Of a stretch of DNA of 44,275 nt, positions 1 to 8,327 are shown piece by piece. Origin of the DNA: Sulfurimonas sp. GTDB lineage: Bacteria; Campylobacterota; Campylobacteria; Campylobacterales; Sulfurimonadaceae. The notes beneath the pieces are model-generated. The model made no database searches, was not told the DNA's origin, and saw only the letters and a program-made list of their open reading frames with translations. A program made the translations under genes and the position numbers. Each line of letters opens with the position of its first letter. The first letter of the stretch is position 1. The DNA lies in assembly GCF_018698455.1 (NCBI RefSeq), contig NZ_JABIOQ010000016.1, forward strand, positions 1 through 44,275. The letters run 5' to 3'.

Positions 1-112
1 CTTGTTGCTCCTGTGTAGCAAGATACATAACCTTAAAAGCTGAGTCTTCAGTAGGAAAAGAGCCTTTAGATTTAGTCTTTCTTTTTATTGTTGCATTGAC
101 AACCCCATACCA
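1..112 (-). pseudogene. IS256-family transposase remnant (cut by window edge)
   Basis: Read on the minus strand, this stretch encodes about 37 residues that include KRKTKSKGSFPTEDSAFKV followed by MYLATQEQQ. This resembles the segment near the C-terminus of IS256/MULE-type transposases (R-K-x-T-K-T-K-G-x-x-P-T-E-D-x-A-x-K-L-x-Y-L-A). The frame is closed upstream by a stop at 113-115, and no start or N-terminal catalytic part is visible in the window. It is therefore either a decayed copy or the far end of an element broken by a frameshift. The rest of the element, if any, would lie to the left of the window. The call rests on a short motif only. Confidence 0.5.
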
Positions 113-304
113 CTATGGAGTTTCACAATATCACGAACCTGTTTCATAAATATAATCCTCATTACTAACACCTCTGTAGTATGTGGTTTTGGTTCTTTTA
201 TGCTATTTGTTGATTAATATTAGGTGCGAAAGTTAAGTAAAGTTTATAATCTTGCTGTTATTTTACCTATATATGTTATTATTATATAAACTCTAGGAGA
301 ATGA
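113..304. other. Intergenic region upstream of the sensor kinase
   Basis: No convincing gene is seen. On the minus strand a 20-codon reading frame starts at 147 and runs into the transposase remnant in another frame; it looks like debris. A TATAAT at 245-250 and an AT-rich tract at 275-290 are candidate -10 elements for the kinase gene. AGGAG at 295-299 lies 5 nt before the ATG at 305 and sets that start. Confidence 0.4.
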
Positions 305-2017
305 ATGGCCTTAATCAAAAAAGTTTCTATATATGCAGAGAATATTGAAGCACTAAATGAAAATATTAATTTAATAGAACTAGAGAAAGATGCTATTTTA
401 GGTGATTGGCTTAAAAATAAAAATGTTCTAAGTGTTCTTCAATTTTTTTCAATTGATATTGATGATTTTGAGACTTCATATGCCTGTAAAATATTTGATC
501 ATTTTATTGATGTTGTCAATAAGCAAGCAGAGATGGGAGTTTGTCTTCCAATAGTAAATTTTTTAAAATTTTATAATTCAAAAAATATTGAGTCCGCAGA
601 CCTGTATATATTGTTCGCTGGTTTACGAGAATCAATTATTAGTGTCTTATTTTTAAATAATTTAAATAATTTAAATAAATTTGAATTATACAAGGATGTG
701 TGTTATATATTTGATGAAAATTTTGAGAGAATGCTCAGACTTTATACAAGAACTAGCCTGCAGGTTGAGGAAGAACTGAAAGAGCATAAAGAGATTTTTA
801 ATCAGTATAATACTGCCCTTGATAAAAGTGCTTTAGTATCCAAGACTGATATACACGGAATTGTTTCTTATACGAATCAGAAGTTTATAGAAACTAGTGG
901 CTATAGTGAAGAAGAGCTAATTGGCAGTAATCATAATCTGATTAGACATCCCGATATGAAAGATGATTCCTTTAGTGAATTGTGGGAAACCATAACGACG
1001 GGTAATGTATTTAGTGGAAATATCAAAAATAAGACGAAAGATGGAACAGTATATTATGTTGATATAACTATTCTTCCACTTTATGATATTGATAAAAATG
1101 TAAAAGAGTATTTATCTGTAGCAAATAATGTAACAGAACTTATTCAAGCAAGAAATATAGCTATACAAGCTGAAAAATCTAAAGATATTCTTCTTGAAAA
1201 ACTCAAAGATTCTAATAAAAATCTTGCAATAGAAACTGCTAAAGTATCTGATTTGAATACTAATTTAGAAGATAGGGTTCATGAAGAAGTTGAAAAAAAT
1301 AAAATACAGTATGAGCACCTTGTAAAACAGTCTCGCTTGGCTCAAATGGGTGAGATGATTAGTATGATAGCTCATCAATGGAGACAACCTCTCTCAGCAA
1401 TAAGTGCAACTTCTATGACCATAAGTTTAAAAGCTGACCTAGATAAACTGGATACAGAAACAGCTAAAGATCTCTCGGGTAAAATCTCGACCTATGTACA
1501 GCACCTAAGCAGTACGATAGATGATTTTAGAAATTTTTTCAAACCAAATAAAGAGAAAAGTATGAGTACTTACAGTGAGCTCATTGAAAATGTTTTAAGA
1601 ATTGTAGATCCTTCTTTAAATAGCTTTAATATTAAAATAATTCAAAATCAAAACTGTGAAGCTAAGTTTTATGCTTATCCCAACGAGATAAAGCAAGTAA
1701 TCTTAAATCTCATCAAAAATGCTGAAGATATGTTAGTAGAAAAAAAGATAGAAGAACCCTGCATCACAATAACAACTTATCAAGAGGATGATAATCTTGT
1801 TTTAGAGATTGGAGATAATGGAGGAGGAGTACCAGAAGAACTTTTAGCTAAGATTTTTGACCCTTATTTTTCAACAAAAACTAATAAAGATGGGACAGGT
1901 ATTGGCCTTTATATGTCAAAAACGATTATAAATGAGCATTGTGATGGCTTATTGTCAGTGTCAAATAATGCCCAAGGTGCCATTTTTAAAATACAACTAA
2001 AGGGAAGCCATGAGTAA
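305..2017 (+). CDS. PAS-domain sensor histidine kinase
   Basis: A 570-residue, apparently cytoplasmic two-component sensor kinase with no clear membrane helix. Residues 1-160 form an N-terminal region I do not recognise. Residues about 168-282 are a PAS domain (TDIHGIVSYTNQKFIETSGY, then PDM and the closing NVTELIQARN). A coiled coil covers about 283-345. A dimerisation/phosphoacceptor segment with AHQWRQPL gives His357 as the phosphorylation site. The ATP-binding domain shows the N box (NLIKNAED, 468-475), G1 (DNGGG, 504-508), FDPYFSTK and G2 (GTGIGLY, 530-536), so all kinase boxes are present. AGGAG lies 5 nt before the ATG. The gene overlaps the next one by 8 nt, so its cognate regulator is very probably the REC-PAS-EAL protein that follows. 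The signal sensed is unknown. Confidence 0.9.
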   Translation: MALIKKVSIYAENIEALNENINLIELEKDAILGDWLKNKNVLSVLQFFSIDIDDFETSYACKIFDHFIDVVNKQAEMGVCLPIVNFLKFYNSKNIESADLYILFAGLRESIISVLFLNNLNNLNKFELYKDVCYIFDENFERMLRLYTRTSLQVEEELKEHKEIFNQYNTALDKSALVSKTDIHGIVSYTNQKFIETSGYSEEELIGSNHNLIRHPDMKDDSFSELWETITTGNVFSGNIKNKTKDGTVYYVDITILPLYDIDKNVKEYLSVANNVTELIQARNIAIQAEKSKDILLEKLKDSNKNLAIETAKVSDLNTNLEDRVHEEVEKNKIQYEHLVKQSRLAQMGEMISMIAHQWRQPLSAISATSMTISLKADLDKLDTETAKDLSGKISTYVQHLSSTIDDFRNFFKPNKEKSMSTYSELIENVLRIVDPSLNSFNIKIIQNQNCEAKFYAYPNEIKQVILNLIKNAEDMLVEKKIEEPCITITTYQEDDNLVLEIGDNGGGVPEELLAKIFDPYFSTKTNKDGTGIGLYMSKTIINEHCDGLLSVSNNAQGAIFKIQLKGSHE

Positions 2018-4007
2018 TATGTCCGATATAATTAAATTTTCTAAAACACTTAAGCTTTTGTATGTCGAAGATCATAGAGAAGCTAGAGACGCTATGCTGC
2101 AAGTGCTTAATGAATTTTTTGATGACATAACAATTGCATTTGATGGCGAGGATGGTTTGGACAAATTTCAATCTAATAAGATTGATCTAATTATAACAGA
2201 TGTAAATATGCCAAAAATGGACGGTCTTCTTATGGTAGAAAAAATAAGAAGTACTACTACTACTAATACAAAAATACCAGTAATTGTACTTTCTGCTTTT
2301 AATGAAACAGATTATTTTTTACAAAGTATTCGAATTGGAGTAGAAGGGTATCTTCTAAAACCTATAGAACTAGCACAATTTATGAATATTTTAAACAAGG
2401 TTGTTTCAAGGCTAATGCTAGTCGAAGAGTCTAGAAAAAATGAAAATATATTAAAACAATATAAAGAAATAACTGATAAAAGTTCTATTGTCTCTATTAT
2501 TGGAGTAGATGGTAAAATCAAATATGCAAATGATGCTTTTTATGCCATGTCTGAGTATACAAAAGAAGAAGTTATTGGTACGCCTTATAACTCTATTGAG
2601 AATTACAGTGGAGGTAAAGTAGTTGGTGAAACTATTTTTAACACTTTACTCGTTCAAAAAGAAATATGGCAAGGTATACTTCAATTTACTTCTAAGAATG
2701 GTAAAGTTAATTACTTAAAGACTACAATAAAACCAATAACTGATAAAGAGAATAGTATTGTAGAATTTATTGTATTGAGAGATAATATCACTGAAATAAT
2801 GAATCCAAAAAAACAACTACTTGATGCCATTAAAAACTTAAAAGAGCCTGTGGTTGTATATATAAAGATAGAAGAATTTCATACCATAGAAGAATTTTAT
2901 GATCATGAAACTGTAGAAAAAATTCAAGATAAAACTAAAAAATATTTACAAGATGCTATAAAAGGCTATTGCAATATTAGCAAAGTATATAAACTTGGGA
3001 ATGGAGAGTATGCAATGACAAGTGAAAAAGCCTTGTGTATGCCTCAGAAGAAAGCTTTCATATCAAAACTTAAAGAATTTCAAGCATTAACACGAAATAA
3101 TAAGGTAAATATCGGTGTAGTTGATTACGACATATCAATCATCATTAGTGTTGCCTTTGAAAATGATAATATTTTTCAAAGTGCTAAACTAGGAATCAAT
3201 GAACTCCTAAAGAGTAAACAAAACTTTATCATAGCCAACGATTATGCTCGGAAAGAACACGATAAAGCAGAAAAAAATATGCAAACTATTTCAATGGTAA
3301 AAGAGGCTATAGATAATAATAGAATAGTTTCATACTACCAAGCCATTATAGATAACAAAACTCAAAAAGCTGTCAAGTATGAGTCACTTGTAAGACTGAT
3401 AAAAGACGATGGAGAAGTTTTATCACCTTATTTCTTTTTAGATGTAGCAAAAAGAGGTAAATACTACTCTCAAATCACAGATATCGTTTTAATAAACTCT
3501 TTTAACGCACTCAAGTACACAGATACCGATATTTCAATAAATTTATCGGCGATAGATATTGAAAAAGAATCTACAAGAGTAACTATATTTAACTTGTTGT
3601 CACAAAATAGTGAGAAAAGTCATAGAGTAGTTTTTGAGTTACTAGAAGATGAAAGTGTTAAAAATATGCAAACTATGAAAGAGTTCATCAGGGATGTAAA
3701 AAAGTTTGGAGTAAAGATAGCTATAGATGACTTTGGAACTGGTTACTCAAACTTCGAACGACTTCTTGATTATCAACCAGATATATTAAAAATTGATGGA
3801 TCACTTGTAAAAAACATAGTTACTGACCCTTATTCTCTTAATGTACTTGAAACTATCATCACATTTGCAAAAAAAGAAAAACTACAAGTCATTGCCGAAT
3901 TTGTTGAAAATGAAGAAATATTTAACATTATAAATGCCCTTGGTATCGACTTCTCGCAAGGTTACTATTTTGCGAAACCAGAACCACTAGAATCCATAAG
4001 TAAGTAA
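2010..4007 (+). CDS. REC-PAS-GGDEF(degenerate)-EAL response regulator, probable c-di-GMP phosphodiesterase
   Basis: A 665-residue multidomain regulator. Residues 14-130 are a receiver domain with acidic pocket E20/D21, phosphoacceptor D64 (ITDVNMPKMDG), S95 and K117. Residues 155-262 are a PAS domain. Residues about 278-410 correspond to a GGDEF fold, but the signature is LGNGEYAM near 329-336, so cyclase activity is unlikely. Residues 430-660 are an EAL domain with the catalytic set kept: E458 (YESL), N511, E543, D573-D574 (DDFGTGYS), K594 and E630. It should therefore hydrolyse c-di-GMP to pGpG, gated by phosphorylation from the overlapping kinase gene upstream. The output is inferred; the motility genes further downstream are a plausible target. 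Confidence 0.9.
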   Translation: MSNMSDIIKFSKTLKLLYVEDHREARDAMLQVLNEFFDDITIAFDGEDGLDKFQSNKIDLIITDVNMPKMDGLLMVEKIRSTTTTNTKIPVIVLSAFNETDYFLQSIRIGVEGYLLKPIELAQFMNILNKVVSRLMLVEESRKNENILKQYKEITDKSSIVSIIGVDGKIKYANDAFYAMSEYTKEEVIGTPYNSIENYSGGKVVGETIFNTLLVQKEIWQGILQFTSKNGKVNYLKTTIKPITDKENSIVEFIVLRDNITEIMNPKKQLLDAIKNLKEPVVVYIKIEEFHTIEEFYDHETVEKIQDKTKKYLQDAIKGYCNISKVYKLGNGEYAMTSEKALCMPQKKAFISKLKEFQALTRNNKVNIGVVDYDISIIISVAFENDNIFQSAKLGINELLKSKQNFIIANDYARKEHDKAEKNMQTISMVKEAIDNNRIVSYYQAIIDNKTQKAVKYESLVRLIKDDGEVLSPYFFLDVAKRGKYYSQITDIVLINSFNALKYTDTDISINLSAIDIEKESTRVTIFNLLSQNSEKSHRVVFELLEDESVKNMQTMKEFIRDVKKFGVKIAIDDFGTGYSNFERLLDYQPDILKIDGSLVKNIVTDPYSLNVLETIITFAKKEKLQVIAEFVENEEIFNIINALGIDFSQGYYFAKPEPLESISK

Positions 4008-4074
4008 ATCAAGTAGTCCTTTTGGCTATAAAATGACAGATATAGAGCTGATTCTAACACGATAAAATAGTATT

Positions 4075-4085
4075 TATAATATAAT
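4075..4085 (+). promoter_or_regulatory. Candidate -10 elements for the sulfatase/LTA-synthase-like gene
   Basis: Two overlapping TATAAT matches (4075-4080 and 4080-4085) sit in the 110-nt gap about 35 nt before the ATG at 4118. An AAAGG ribosome site is at 4102-4106. Campylobacterota sigma-70 promoters often have no clear -35, and none is seen here. Confidence 0.4.
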
Positions 4086-4117
4086 ACAGATGAAATTTTT
4101 ATAAAGGTATTTTATTT

Positions 4118-5974
4118 ATGAATAGCATTAGCTTTCTCGTTAAACTTTTTTTACTGTTTCTTCTTCTTATTGAGACATTTAGAACCATCTTTATAGTTTA
4201 CTATTGGGATAAACTTCAAGTAGCTAGTTCTCCTTTAACAGAGACACTTCTTTCTTATGTAAATGCGATGAGTTTAGATATAGCAACTGCCTCGATTTTA
4301 GTCGTCATTCCATGGTTACTACTGAGTATAAACACTCTTTTTTACTCGTGTTTGATTAAAGTACTTTTATTTATATATACATTTAGTATTATCATTTTTT
4401 CTACATTTATATATATTGCAGAACTTGGAATATATAATGAATGGGAAGAAAAACCTACTTTTAAAATTTTCACTTACCTCAAGCATCCAGATGAAGCAAT
4501 AGCTTCAAATCCTTTAGTTTATACACTTATGCTGAGTGCTATTTTAATCATTTCACTTTGGGCTTTTTATAAATTGACTCGTCGTGTTTACAGTACTTAT
4601 AACTTAAATGTGAAAATAAACTATAAAGTAACAGCTTTTTTTATTCTAGTCTTACCAATAGTTATATTTTTGGGGGCTCGTGGCGGTACGAAAGAGATAC
4701 CAATCTCACAAAGCAGTGTCTATTTCTCCAAACACAAGGTTTATAACGATGTTGCAATAAGTACTGTATATAATTTTTTGCACAGTATCACCGAAAACCA
4801 ATCAATTATTGATGGAAAAAATTCTTATAAAATAGAACTTGATGAAAAGATTAAAAAGATTATTTTAGATGAACTAATGGCAACGCCACAAGCCTGTGAA
4901 AGTGAGAAAATACTTACTATATCACGTCCAAACATCGTTTTAGTAATTTGGGAGAGTCTCGCTGGTGATTTTATTAAAAATGAGAAATACCAAGAAGTTA
5001 TTCCAAATATTATGAGTATGTCAAAAGAGGGTATTTTATTTACAAAAGCATACTCGTCTGCGACTCTTTCACATGAAGGGTTACCATCGATATTTTCAGG
5101 GTGGCCAGCACTTGCTGGAACATATATAACAAACCTTCCTTCGAAATTTTATAAGCTTCCATTTATTACACAAAGTCTTAAATCTGAAGGTTATGCAAGC
5201 ATGTTTCTTTTTGGTGGACAGCTTCGTTATGGAAACTTGACATCATACATGTATGGAAATGGTTTTGATATTATAGAAGAAAACTCAGATATACAGATGA
5301 GTAATGACAAAGAAGGAGTACTCGGCTTTCATGATGGATATATGCTTGAATATCTTAAGCAAAAAACTTCTAAACTTAAAGAACCATTTTTAAGTTCTAT
5401 ATTTACAGTGAGTTCTCACTCTCCATATGATCAACCCATGGAAGATGTAATAGAATGGGGTGTTTCAGATAAAGGCTACTTAAACTCAATCTATTATACA
5501 GATAAGTCCATAGGTGAGTTTATAAAAAGTGTTAAGAAAGAATCTTGGTATAAAAACACACTTTTTATTTTTGTGGCTGATCATGCGCACCATACCCCTA
5601 TGGCTTGGAGTAGGGCAGATAAACATTGGCATCATATACCAATGCTCTTTTATGGGGATGTTATAAAAGAAAAGTATAGAGGTGTTTCTATTGATAAAAT
5701 AGTTTCTCAGCGAGATATTCCCGCAACACTGCTTTCTCAATTAGATATAGATCACAGTAAGTTTGAGTGGAGCAGAGATATTCTTTGTAAAGGGTATAAA
5801 GAAAATGCCTATATTATGAATAAGAATGGTTTTGGGCTCATAACGAATAAAGGTAGTTTGACTTATGACTTAAAAGAAAGTCGAGTTATTTATGAAGATA
5901 TGAATAGCTCAGGCTTAAGGTTAAAGGGTAATGTTTACATGGAAAAACTACTTCAAACATACTTAGACTATTAA
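4118..5974 (+). CDS. Membrane sulfatase / LTA-synthase-family phosphotransferase
   Basis: A 618-residue protein with about five N-terminal membrane helices (near 4-26, 57-77, 79-101, 133-151, 168-187) followed by a large alkaline-phosphatase-superfamily domain that would face the periplasm. Metal and catalytic residues are visible: E279 in IVLVIWES, the likely nucleophile T316 in SSATLSHEGLPSIFSG, D488-H489 in FVADHAHH, and H505 in HWHHIPM. This arrangement matches LtaS/OpgB/YejM-like proteins that transfer phosphoglycerol or phosphoethanolamine to lipid or glycan acceptors, or have lost activity. In a Gram-negative the substrate is likely LPS, lipid A or a periplasmic glucan, but the sequence does not decide this. 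It has its own 110-nt upstream gap and is followed 60 nt later by the stator genes. Confidence 0.85.
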   Translation: MNSISFLVKLFLLFLLLIETFRTIFIVYYWDKLQVASSPLTETLLSYVNAMSLDIATASILVVIPWLLLSINTLFYSCLIKVLLFIYTFSIIIFSTFIYIAELGIYNEWEEKPTFKIFTYLKHPDEAIASNPLVYTLMLSAILIISLWAFYKLTRRVYSTYNLNVKINYKVTAFFILVLPIVIFLGARGGTKEIPISQSSVYFSKHKVYNDVAISTVYNFLHSITENQSIIDGKNSYKIELDEKIKKIILDELMATPQACESEKILTISRPNIVLVIWESLAGDFIKNEKYQEVIPNIMSMSKEGILFTKAYSSATLSHEGLPSIFSGWPALAGTYITNLPSKFYKLPFITQSLKSEGYASMFLFGGQLRYGNLTSYMYGNGFDIIEENSDIQMSNDKEGVLGFHDGYMLEYLKQKTSKLKEPFLSSIFTVSSHSPYDQPMEDVIEWGVSDKGYLNSIYYTDKSIGEFIKSVKKESWYKNTLFIFVADHAHHTPMAWSRADKHWHHIPMLFYGDVIKEKYRGVSIDKIVSQRDIPATLLSQLDIDHSKFEWSRDILCKGYKENAYIMNKNGFGLITNKGSLTYDLKESRVIYEDMNSSGLRLKGNVYMEKLLQTYLDY

Positions 5975-5978
5975 AAGG

Positions 5979-5984
5979 TATAAT
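5979..5984 (+). promoter_or_regulatory. Candidate -10 element for the pomAB-fliP operon
   Basis: TATAAT lies about 50 nt before the stator start at 6035, in the 60-nt gap after the preceding stop. AAGG 8 nt before the ATG is the ribosome site. No sigma-28 or sigma-54 motif was recognised. Confidence 0.35.
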
Positions 5985-6034
5985 ATTTATTGTGGTATTA
6001 TAAGGAAATTATAATTTTGTATAAGGTTTTGTAA

Positions 6035-6799
6035 ATGGATTTAGGTACGGTCATTGGTATAGTTTTAATTGTAGTTCTTTTGATGGGAGCTATGACCATG
6101 GGTGTTGGTGTTGGAGCATATATAGATATTCCATCAGTTCTCATCGTTGTTGGTGGTAGTATCGGGGCATTAATGGTTTCGTTTAAGCCATCACAAATGA
6201 AGTCTTTTGCAAAGATCTTTATGAAGGCAATTAAGCCAGGTGAAGAAGACACTGGAGAACTTATTAAAAAGCTAGTAGAATTTGCAACAAAAGCAAGAAA
6301 AGATGGTATTCTTTCTCTTGAAGGCGATGTTAATAATGAAGAAAATGAGTTTTTGAAAAAAGGCCTTTCGATGGCTATAGATGGAAGTGAACCTGATACT
6401 ATCCGTGAACTTTTAGAGATAGAACTAGAACAGACAAGTGCAAGACATAACGTGCATAGTGGTATTTTTAAGGAGTGGGCAGGACTTGCTGGAGCAATGG
6501 GTATGGTTGGTACACTTATTGGACTTGTTGCAATGCTACTAAACATGGCTGATCCTTCAGCAATTGGTCCATCAATGGCAGTTGCCTTACTTACTACGAT
6601 GTATGGTGCTATTATTGGAAATGTGTTGGGAACACCAATCTATAATATTTTATCAATTAGAAATAATGAAGAGAGTATGATACGAGAGATGATTATCTCT
6701 GGAATTATGTCTATCCAATCGGGCGATGCTCCACGTGTGCTTGAGGCAAAACTTCTTGCTTACTTAGCACCAAATGACCGTGTTAGTCAGTTTGATTAA
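6035..6799 (+). CDS. pomA: Flagellar stator subunit, PomA-like (sodium type)
   Basis: A 254-residue protein with four membrane helices (about 5-27, 32-52, 147-170, 178-202) and a cytoplasmic loop that contacts the rotor. It belongs to the MotA/PomA family, and resembles Vibrio PomA more than the Campylobacter/Helicobacter MotA I remember: GMVGTLIGLVAML, then ADPSAIGPSMAVALLTTMYG, and a GDAPRVLE-type ending. D31 (AYIDIPSV), T160 (GTLIGL) and T187/T188 (LLTTMYG) match PomA residues linked with sodium transport. It is followed 14 nt later by the PomB-like partner. In many annotations this gene would be called motA; the sodium assignment is from motif memory, not alignment. Confidence 0.85.
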   Translation: MDLGTVIGIVLIVVLLMGAMTMGVGVGAYIDIPSVLIVVGGSIGALMVSFKPSQMKSFAKIFMKAIKPGEEDTGELIKKLVEFATKARKDGILSLEGDVNNEENEFLKKGLSMAIDGSEPDTIRELLEIELEQTSARHNVHSGIFKEWAGLAGAMGMVGTLIGLVAMLLNMADPSAIGPSMAVALLTTMYGAIIGNVLGTPIYNILSIRNNEESMIREMIISGIMSIQSGDAPRVLEAKLLAYLAPNDRVSQFD

Positions 6800-6813
6800 A
6801 AAGAAGATAATAG

Positions 6814-7590
6814 ATGGCTAAAAATAAATGTCCGGACTGTCCAGAATGTCTACCAGGGTGGCTTGCTGCATTTGGGGACTTGATGTCTCTTCTCTTATGT
6901 TTCTTTGTTTTACTCCTTTCAATGAGTAGTATGGATACAAAAAAAATCTCTGAAGCAATCGGTTCACTTTCTGGTGCGATGAGTGTTTTAGAGGGTGGAA
7001 TTAAAACTGAAGTTTCAAGAAGGCGTATCCAAGAATCGACACCAATTGAGGTTCAAGATGAGACAGTTGAAGTTGTGAACCGTGTACAGCAGGCTGCTGC
7101 TGATGCGAATGAACTGATGGAACAGTCACAAAACCCTGCTATTTCAGTAGAAGAAGCCCAAGAAGGTTTTGTTATAGAACTTCCCTCAGCACTTTTATTT
7201 AAACCTGGCAGTGCAACTATTGAAAACCAAGATTCACTTCTTTTTTTAAAACGTATAGCTTTAATTATAGAAGAATTACCTAATGTGATGCAAGTGAGTG
7301 TTCAAGGTCATACTGATAACTCTGGACCAGGAGCAAATAGTCCATTTAAAGATAACTGGGAACTTTCAACTGCTCGAGCTATCTCTGTTTTACATGAACT
7401 ACTTTTAGACGGTGTGGAACCTAAAAGAATAAGTGCTTCTGGATATGCTGAGCATCAACCAATTTCAACAAATGTAACAGAGAGTGGACGCGAAAAAAAT
7501 CGTCGAGTTGAGCTTCATTTCTTTGCTAAAAAGAATGAAAATGATGTAAAGATTGACACTTCAGTTCTTGATAAGAATATTGCTAAATAA
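6814..7590 (+). CDS. pomB: Flagellar stator subunit, PomB-like with OmpA domain
   Basis: A 258-residue partner of the stator. After a cysteine-rich N-terminus (CPDCPEC, residues 6-12) comes a single membrane helix, FGDLMSLLLCFFVLLLSMS, in which D22 is the ion-carrying aspartate. The sequence around the helix resembles PomB (ADLMSLLMCFFVLLLSFSEMD) rather than proton-type MotB (YADFLSLLLALFIALYA). Residues about 118-240 form the OmpA-like peptidoglycan-binding domain (VQGHTDNSGPG at 163-173, NWELSTARAISV, SGREKNRRVEL). The stop codon overlaps the fliP start by 1 nt, so the two are likely translationally coupled. Confidence 0.88.
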   Translation: MAKNKCPDCPECLPGWLAAFGDLMSLLLCFFVLLLSMSSMDTKKISEAIGSLSGAMSVLEGGIKTEVSRRRIQESTPIEVQDETVEVVNRVQQAAADANELMEQSQNPAISVEEAQEGFVIELPSALLFKPGSATIENQDSLLFLKRIALIIEELPNVMQVSVQGHTDNSGPGANSPFKDNWELSTARAISVLHELLLDGVEPKRISASGYAEHQPISTNVTESGREKNRRVELHFFAKKNENDVKIDTSVLDKNIAK

Positions 7591-8327
7591 TGATTAAAGT
7601 AATTTTACTTCTTCTATCTTTAGCTTCACTTCTTGGTGGAGCAGAAAGTGTTACGATACCTACCATGAATTTTGAGCTGTCTGCTCCAAATTCGCCACAA
7701 CAGTTAGTATCGTCCCTGAATGTTTTAGTCCTTTTAACACTTCTTTTTCTAGCGCCTTCTATGATATTGGTTATGACTACTTTTACACGTTTTGTTATAG
7801 TGTTAGGGTTTTTACGTCAGGCTATGGGAACACAGCAGGTCCCTCCTACACAACTTCTTGTTATGCTAGCAATGATTTTGACATTTTTTGTGATGGAGCC
7901 TATTGGCACAAAAGCTTATGAAAGTGGAATTAAGCCATATATAGCAGAAGAAATAGGCTATGAAGAAGCATTTGCTAAAAGTGTCTTACCTTTTAAAAAC
8001 TTTATGATTAGAAATACTAGAGAAAAAGATTTAGCACTTTTTTTCCGTATTAGAAAGATGGAAAATCCAGGAACTGTTGCAGATGTTCCTCTTTCTATAA
8101 TTATTCCTGCCTTTGTAATAAGTGAGATGAAAACCGCATTTGAAATAGGTTTTTTGATTTTCTTACCATTCTTAGTGATAGATATGGTTGTTGCCTCTAT
8201 TCTTATGTCTATGGGTATGATGATGCTCCCTCCTGTAATGATATCTCTTCCATTTAAAATACTTGTTTTTGTCCTCATTGATGGGTGGACTCTTCTTATT
8301 GGTAACCTTATAGCGAGTATAAAATGA
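7590..8327 (+). CDS. fliP: Flagellar type III export protein FliP
   Basis: A 245-residue inner-membrane component of the flagellar export gate, of the usual FliP length. It shows an N-terminal signal-like segment (residues 1-18), the conserved first helix with TTFTRFVIVLGFLRQAMGTQ, VPPTQLLVMLA, the central PLSIIIPAFVISEMKTAFEIGF stretch, and the C-terminal IDMVVASILMSMGMMMLPP segment. It forms the export pore with FliQ and FliR, which are not in this window. It overlaps the stator gene before it and the tRNA methyltransferase gene after it by 4 nt, so a flagellar and a tRNA gene share one transcript here. Confidence 0.95.
   Translation: MIKVILLLLSLASLLGGAESVTIPTMNFELSAPNSPQQLVSSLNVLVLLTLLFLAPSMILVMTTFTRFVIVLGFLRQAMGTQQVPPTQLLVMLAMILTFFVMEPIGTKAYESGIKPYIAEEIGYEEAFAKSVLPFKNFMIRNTREKDLALFFRIRKMENPGTVADVPLSIIIPAFVISEMKTAFEIGFLIFLPFLVIDMVVASILMSMGMMMLPPVMISLPFKILVFVLIDGWTLLIGNLIASIK

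Noticed and set aside
2250-2275. Short ACT tandem run in the response-regulator gene
   Set aside because: Only about five units, in frame, encoding a Thr stretch in a loop of the receiver domain; too short to call a phase-variable repeat.
5998-6546. 182-codon minus-strand open frame opposite pomA
   Set aside because: It is the antisense shadow of a well-supported membrane protein, with low-complexity S/P/I/T composition and no recognisable motif.
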